Assembly: GCA_943323675.2 (NCBI GenBank)
Contig: CALPIR020000090.1
Span: forward strand, 1-9,040
Direction of reading: 5' to 3'
Length of the DNA stretch: 9,040 nucleotides
From: Chitinophaga pinensis
GTDB taxonomy: Bacteria; Bacteroidota; Bacteroidia; UKL13-3
Part shown: piece by piece, positions 6,574-9,040 of the stretch
How positions within the stretch are numbered: position 1 is the first letter of the stretch
Layout of the letters: each line of letters begins with the position of its first letter
The notes under the pieces: model-generated
Databases searched by the model: none
Told to the model about the DNA's origin: nothing
The model's input: only the letters and a program-made list of their open reading frames with translations
Program-made: the position numbers and the translations under genes

Positions 6574-7558
6574 TTAGATTTATTTTCCCATTTGCTTCAT
6601 GCAACAAACCAAACGGTTCATCTTTTACAATCAGGTAACCATCTAAATCAGCATAATCGGTTAAGCTGCACATGTTAAAAGCACTCGAAATGCCTAATGA
6701 TGTTTCAACCATACAACCTACCATTGTTTTTAAGCCATGTTTTTGTGCTTCGGTTATTATACGATGTCCGTTTAGATAACCACCAGCTTTCATCAGTTTC
6801 ATATTTACATAATCAAACTGCTGCGCTATAGAATCAAAATTGGCATCGTCACAAACACTTTCATCGGCCATTAACGGAAACAATTTTAATTGCTTTACTG
6901 CCTTATAATCATCAACGCAAACTGCTGGCATAGGCTGCTCAATTAATACAATATTATAAGGTTTTACTGCATGTAAAAAGTTAGTTAATTCATCAGCATT
7001 TTGATAGGCTTCGTTGCCATCAATAATTAATGGTTGCTTACAAAATGTTGAGATGTATTTGATTAATGCTGGTCCATTATCGGCATTGGTTTTTAGTTTT
7101 ATTACACTAAAACGTTCCAAATTGTTATTACGGTAAAAGGGTTCTACCTCCTCAATTTCCATAATTGGTAAGGTATAGCTGGTGGCAATATTTTTTGCCG
7201 CGGGTATGGCTAAAAAATCGTGTATGGGCGTTTTATCAGCATAACATAGCATGTGTATATATGCACTTTCAATTCCAAAACGTAAAGCGTTTTTTAGTTT
7301 AAGTGAATCTAATAATTCGGTTAGTTCTCCTAAATCGTGAACCTTATTTCCGCCTGCCTGCAAAAAACGATTAAACTCTAGTGCAATAATTTCGGGTGTT
7401 TCGTTATAACGGATATTAGGAGCAACTTCACCAATTCCTTTCCAATTGTTTTGTGCACATTGAACAATAAAATTTGTTTTATGTGTACTGCTATTCCGCG
7501 AGATTTTCCAGGTGTATTTAAGCGCTAATTTAATGGGGTTTATTTGCCAGTTAATCAT
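6560..7558 (-). CDS. Dipeptide epimerase-like enzyme, enolase superfamily (muconate lactonizing subgroup)
   Basis: The product has 332 residues, slightly short for the family. The barrel carries the expected catalytic set. KLK at 154-156 is the KxK acid/base motif. Metal ligands are D180 (IIDGNEAY), E207 (LIEQPMP) and D232 (MADESV). NMKLMKAGG provides the opposite acid/base lysine K254. A DxD pair at D304-D306 (YADLDGYL) matches the motif that holds the substrate ammonium in characterised L-Ala-D/L-Glu epimerases, which favours dipeptide epimerase over muconate cycloisomerase or o-succinylbenzoate synthase. The reaction would swap stereochemistry at the second residue of a dipeptide, as in recycling of murein peptides. 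No signal peptide is seen, so it should be cytoplasmic. It starts 5 bp after the lipoprotein gene and is probably co-transcribed with it. The exact dipeptide cannot be read from sequence; members in this phylum are known to vary in specificity. Confidence 0.82.
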   Translation of the reverse strand: MINWQINPIKLALKYTWKISRNSSTHKTNFIVQCAQNNWKGIGEVAPNIRYNETPEIIALEFNRFLQAGGNKVHDLGELTELLDSLKLKNALRFGIESAYIHMLCYADKTPIHDFLAIPAAKNIATSYTLPIMEIEEVEPFYRNNNLERFSVIKLKTNADNGPALIKYISTFCKQPLIIDGNEAYQNADELTNFLHAVKPYNIVLIEQPMPAVCVDDYKAVKQLKLFPLMADESVCDDANFDSIAQQFDYVNMKLMKAGGYLNGHRIITEAQKHGLKTMVGCMVETSLGISSAFNMCSLTDYADLDGYLIVKDEPFGLLHEANGKINLSTAF

Positions 7559-7563
7559 GTCAA

Positions 7564-7962
7564 CTATTTAATTAAAATACCAGATGCTGTTATCATGGGT
7601 TCTGTTTTTCCAGCATCATTGGTGGTTTGTGATACTTTTCCACTTACTACTGCTACTTTTCCGTTAATGTTATGTGGTAAAACAAATGCTTTGTTTTCTA
7701 CCTCTACAAACAAAGGTTCACCACCTTGGTTTTCTAGCGTTAGCCAACAACCCTCGCCTTTACAATATTCGCTTATTAAGCCAGTAACAGTGGCATTAAA
7801 TTCTTTCTCAGCATTGAGTTTTGTTAACGCATCATTTACCGTTATGGCTTCCGCTTCGTTTACTTGTGTTCCGAAATTGCCCGTGGCTGCCAAGTTTTTT
7901 CTGGGGTCGTTATTACAAGAAATCAAGAGTGCTGTTAGTGCGATATAAATGAGCTTTTTCAT
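7564..7962 (-). CDS. Small lipoprotein with DUF4920-like domain
   Basis: The 132-residue product has a lipoprotein signal: K2-K3, hydrophobic 4-13 and lipobox LISC with lipidated C16. N17-N18-D19 follow, so it is presumably anchored in the inner or outer membrane facing the periplasm. Residues about 40-130 form a compact beta-rich domain with YCKGEGCWLTL (66-76), then FVEVENKAFVLPHNINGKVAVVSGKV-type strands. The C-x4-GCW element and the order of strands match the DUF4920 family of Bacteroidota, whose function is not established. C67 and C72 could form a disulfide or bind a metal; that is inference. It is the first gene of a unit with the epimerase (5-bp gap). The ATG at 7962 gives a normal signal peptide and lies about 25 bases after a perfect -7 element. 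The family call comes from pattern recognition, not a search. Confidence 0.75.
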   Translation of the reverse strand: MKKLIYIALTALLISCNNDPRKNLAATGNFGTQVNEAEAITVNDALTKLNAEKEFNATVTGLISEYCKGEGCWLTLENQGGEPLFVEVENKAFVLPHNINGKVAVVSGKVSQTTNDAGKTEPMITASGILIK

Positions 7963-7987
7963 TTTACAAATTGTATTGATTGCTAAA

Positions 7988-7995
7988 CAAAAGTA
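7988..7995 (-). promoter_or_regulatory. -7 element of the lipoprotein-epimerase unit
   Basis: Minus-strand TACTTTTG (plus 7988-7995) is a perfect TAnnTTTG box, giving a leader of about 20 bases before the ATG at 7962. The expected -33 position holds a T run (A run at plus 8011-8018) rather than TTG, so that half is weak. Confidence 0.5.
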
Positions 7996-8086
7996 TTGGT
8001 ATGGGTTACATAAAAAAAATGCCGCTTTGTTTTTGGTGCTTTTTATGATTTGTTGTTGTTGATAAATCTGGTTAATATGGTAAAAA

Positions 8087-8100
8087 TGACATGGGTGTCA
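8087..8100. repeat. Short dyad TGACA-N4-TGTCA
   Basis: TGACA (8087-8091) and TGTCA (8096-8100) are inverted repeats around TGGG, in the 209-bp gap between the lipoprotein gene and the T9SS type A gene. It lies upstream of the lipoprotein -7 element by about 90 bp and just past the neighbouring terminator. It could be an operator half-site pair, but five-base arms can occur by chance. Confidence 0.2.
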
Positions 8101-8104
8101 GTAC

Positions 8105-8141
8105 AAAAAAGCGCCCCGTTCAACATTGTTGAACGGGGCGC
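8105..8141 (-). terminator. Intrinsic terminator of the T9SS type A cargo gene
   Basis: GCGCCCCGTTCAAC (8111-8124) and GTTGAACGGGGCGC (8128-8141) form a perfect GC-rich 14-bp stem with a 3-nt loop. On the minus strand it is followed by six T (plus 8105-8110). It begins about 30 bases after the stop of the minus-strand gene. The plus side lacks a T run, so it acts for the minus strand only. Confidence 0.93.
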
Positions 8142-8171
8142 AAAAGGGTAATAAATATGAAGTGAAACTAA

Positions 8172-9040
8172 TTATTGCTTCACTAATTTTTGTACGGTAG
8201 TGTTACCATTTTGGGTTACTTTAATAAAGTATACACCACTGGTTAATTGTGTTAAGTTAATACTAACAAACAAGTTGTTGCTGTTAGCGGTAGCGTTATA
8301 AACGCTTACACCTTGCATGCTAACTACTTCAATAGTAGCGGGCGTATTATCAACTAAACTCAAAGTAACATTGGTGTTAAATGGATTAGGATAAATATCG
8401 ATGCTGTTGTTATTCGCTTGTTTAGCCGCAACAATTACAATATTACTCCACTCAAAAGATCCATCAACATCAACAGATTTTAACTTGTAGTAAACTTTGT
8501 TGTTGTTCGCTAAAGCATTTACATCAGTGAAGTTGTAAGTAGAAGTAACATTGGTGTTACCGTTAGCTTTAATGTTGCCAACTAGTTTAAAGATTTTACC
8601 ATCAACAGAAGCATGCACTTCAAATAAACGGGCATTCTTTTCACTAGCAGTTTGCCACATTAAGTCGGCATTTTTGTTATTGGCCTTACCTACAAAAGTA
8701 GTTAACTTAACAGGTAACGGGTTAAGGTCATCAGTTCCAATAAATGAACCAAAGTCGCCTATGTATGAAGCAGTAATAAAGTTATTAATGCTATCAACCA
8801 CACTAGAAGTACCTGTGAAATTATTCCACATTGCATTACCGTAGCGCGACATTTTTAGGTTGGTTTCAGATGGGTTAGTACCTAATTGTGGATTGGTGTA
8901 ATACAATGATACATTAAACAAATAACCACCATTACCTGTAGCTGTAATATCAGCATACACATTGGTGTAGTTTTGGTTTACACCAGCTAGAGGGTTTCTT
9001 TCGCCTGTGTATTGTCTAACACCAATTGTAGTTGGTACAG
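8172..9040 (-). CDS. Secreted protein with T9SS type A sorting domain, partial
   Basis: The frame stays open to the window edge, so the N-terminus is missing. I read 288 residues; a GTG at 8960 is internal, since NQNYTNVYADITATG continues unbroken across it. The visible part has three regions. The first (about 8720-9040) is an unassigned beta-rich segment. Next, at about 8420-8717, is a fibronectin-III-like module opening with LPVKLTTF and continuing LMWQTASEKNARLFEVHASVDGK in short conserved steps, very common just before Bacteroidota sorting domains. Last, at 8175-8405, is the type A sorting domain, with IDIYPNPFN, then VVSMQGVSVY, LTSGVYFIKV and a terminal KLVKQ. The domain directs export by the T9SS; it is normally removed and the protein anchored or released. 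The native function lies in the missing N-terminal part. The region is rich in asparagine and threonine. Confidence 0.9.
   Translation of the reverse strand, partial: VPTTIGVRQYTGERNPLAGVNQNYTNVYADITATGNGGYLFNVSLYYTNPQLGTNPSETNLKMSRYGNAMWNNFTGTSSVVDSINNFITASYIGDFGSFIGTDDLNPLPVKLTTFVGKANNKNADLMWQTASEKNARLFEVHASVDGKIFKLVGNIKANGNTNVTSTYNFTDVNALANNNKVYYKLKSVDVDGSFEWSNIVIVAAKQANNNSIDIYPNPFNTNVTLSLVDNTPATIEVVSMQGVSVYNATANSNNLFVSINLTQLTSGVYFIKVTQNGNTTVQKLVKQ

Noticed and set aside
6455..6577. A 40-codon TTG-initiated plus-strand frame with a hydrophobic centre (LLIVIGTLLICNC)
   Set aside because: It has no promoter box or ribosome site, ends inside the 3' end of the epimerase gene, and is short enough to arise by chance in AT-rich DNA. 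Conservation in a relative would revive it.
7544..7948. Plus-strand 134-codon frame opposite the lipoprotein gene
   Set aside because: It is antisense to a gene with a clear lipobox and promoter, and its composition looks like reverse-complement coding sequence.
8365..8560. Repeated AACATTGGTGTTA-like segments in the type A gene
   Set aside because: They encode recurring NTNVT peptide stretches in an asparagine- and threonine-rich protein; spacing is irregular, so this is not a CRISPR or mobile repeat.
8172..8960. GTG at 8960 as the true start of the T9SS type A gene
   Set aside because: The frame is open upstream to the window edge with protein-like residues, and a start there would lack any signal peptide, which a T9SS cargo requires.

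Overview
The window looks like an ordinary chromosomal stretch from a member of the Bacteroidota. It is AT-rich. It encodes two proteins with type IX secretion (T9SS) sorting domains, one type B (gliding-associated/CHU_C-like) and one type A. Several genes are preceded by TAnnTTTG promoter elements, the -7 box typical of this phylum, and clear Shine-Dalgarno sites are scarce. The family content fits Chitinophagia, Sphingobacteriia or Flavobacteriia; I cannot resolve the class. A succinate dehydrogenase iron-sulfur subunit points to a respiring organism.

Layout, left to right. At 1-154 (+) is the tail of an sdhB-like gene, closed by a strong intrinsic terminator (181-217). Its T-tract runs into the promoter of a large secreted multi-domain protein at 264-2936 (+). 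Four bases after that gene comes riboflavin synthase (ribE, 2941-3534 +), which also seems to have its own promoter inside the upstream gene. An M20D amidohydrolase (3576-4766 -) and class 2 dihydroorotate dehydrogenase (pyrD, 4908-5927 +) diverge from a 141-bp intergenic region holding three adjacent dyads and a good pyrD promoter. smpB (5942-6391 -) converges on pyrD. Upstream of smpB on the minus strand is a two-gene unit: a small DUF4920-type lipoprotein (7564-7962 -) followed after 5 bp by a dipeptide-epimerase-like enolase-superfamily enzyme (6560-7558 -). Last, a T9SS type A cargo gene (8172 to the window edge, -) runs out of the window and ends in a perfect 14-bp-stem terminator.

How the genes fit together: these are mostly unrelated housekeeping functions (respiration, flavin synthesis, pyrimidine synthesis, trans-translation) mixed with two surface or secreted proteins and two hydrolase/epimerase enzymes plausibly handling amino-acid derivatives or peptides. 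A loose flavin link exists: RibE makes the precursor of FMN, which PyrD binds, and of FAD, used by succinate dehydrogenase. It needs no special regulatory connection.

I found no CRISPR array, insertion sequence, phage gene, tRNA, rRNA, toxin-antitoxin pair or recognisable defence cassette. No gene-free stretch exceeds 300 bases; the longest is 209 bp (7963-8171). I do not see a convincing undescribed system. The points most worth a second look are regulatory: the dyad cluster before pyrD, the promoter embedded in the secreted-protein gene, and the lipoprotein-epimerase pair.
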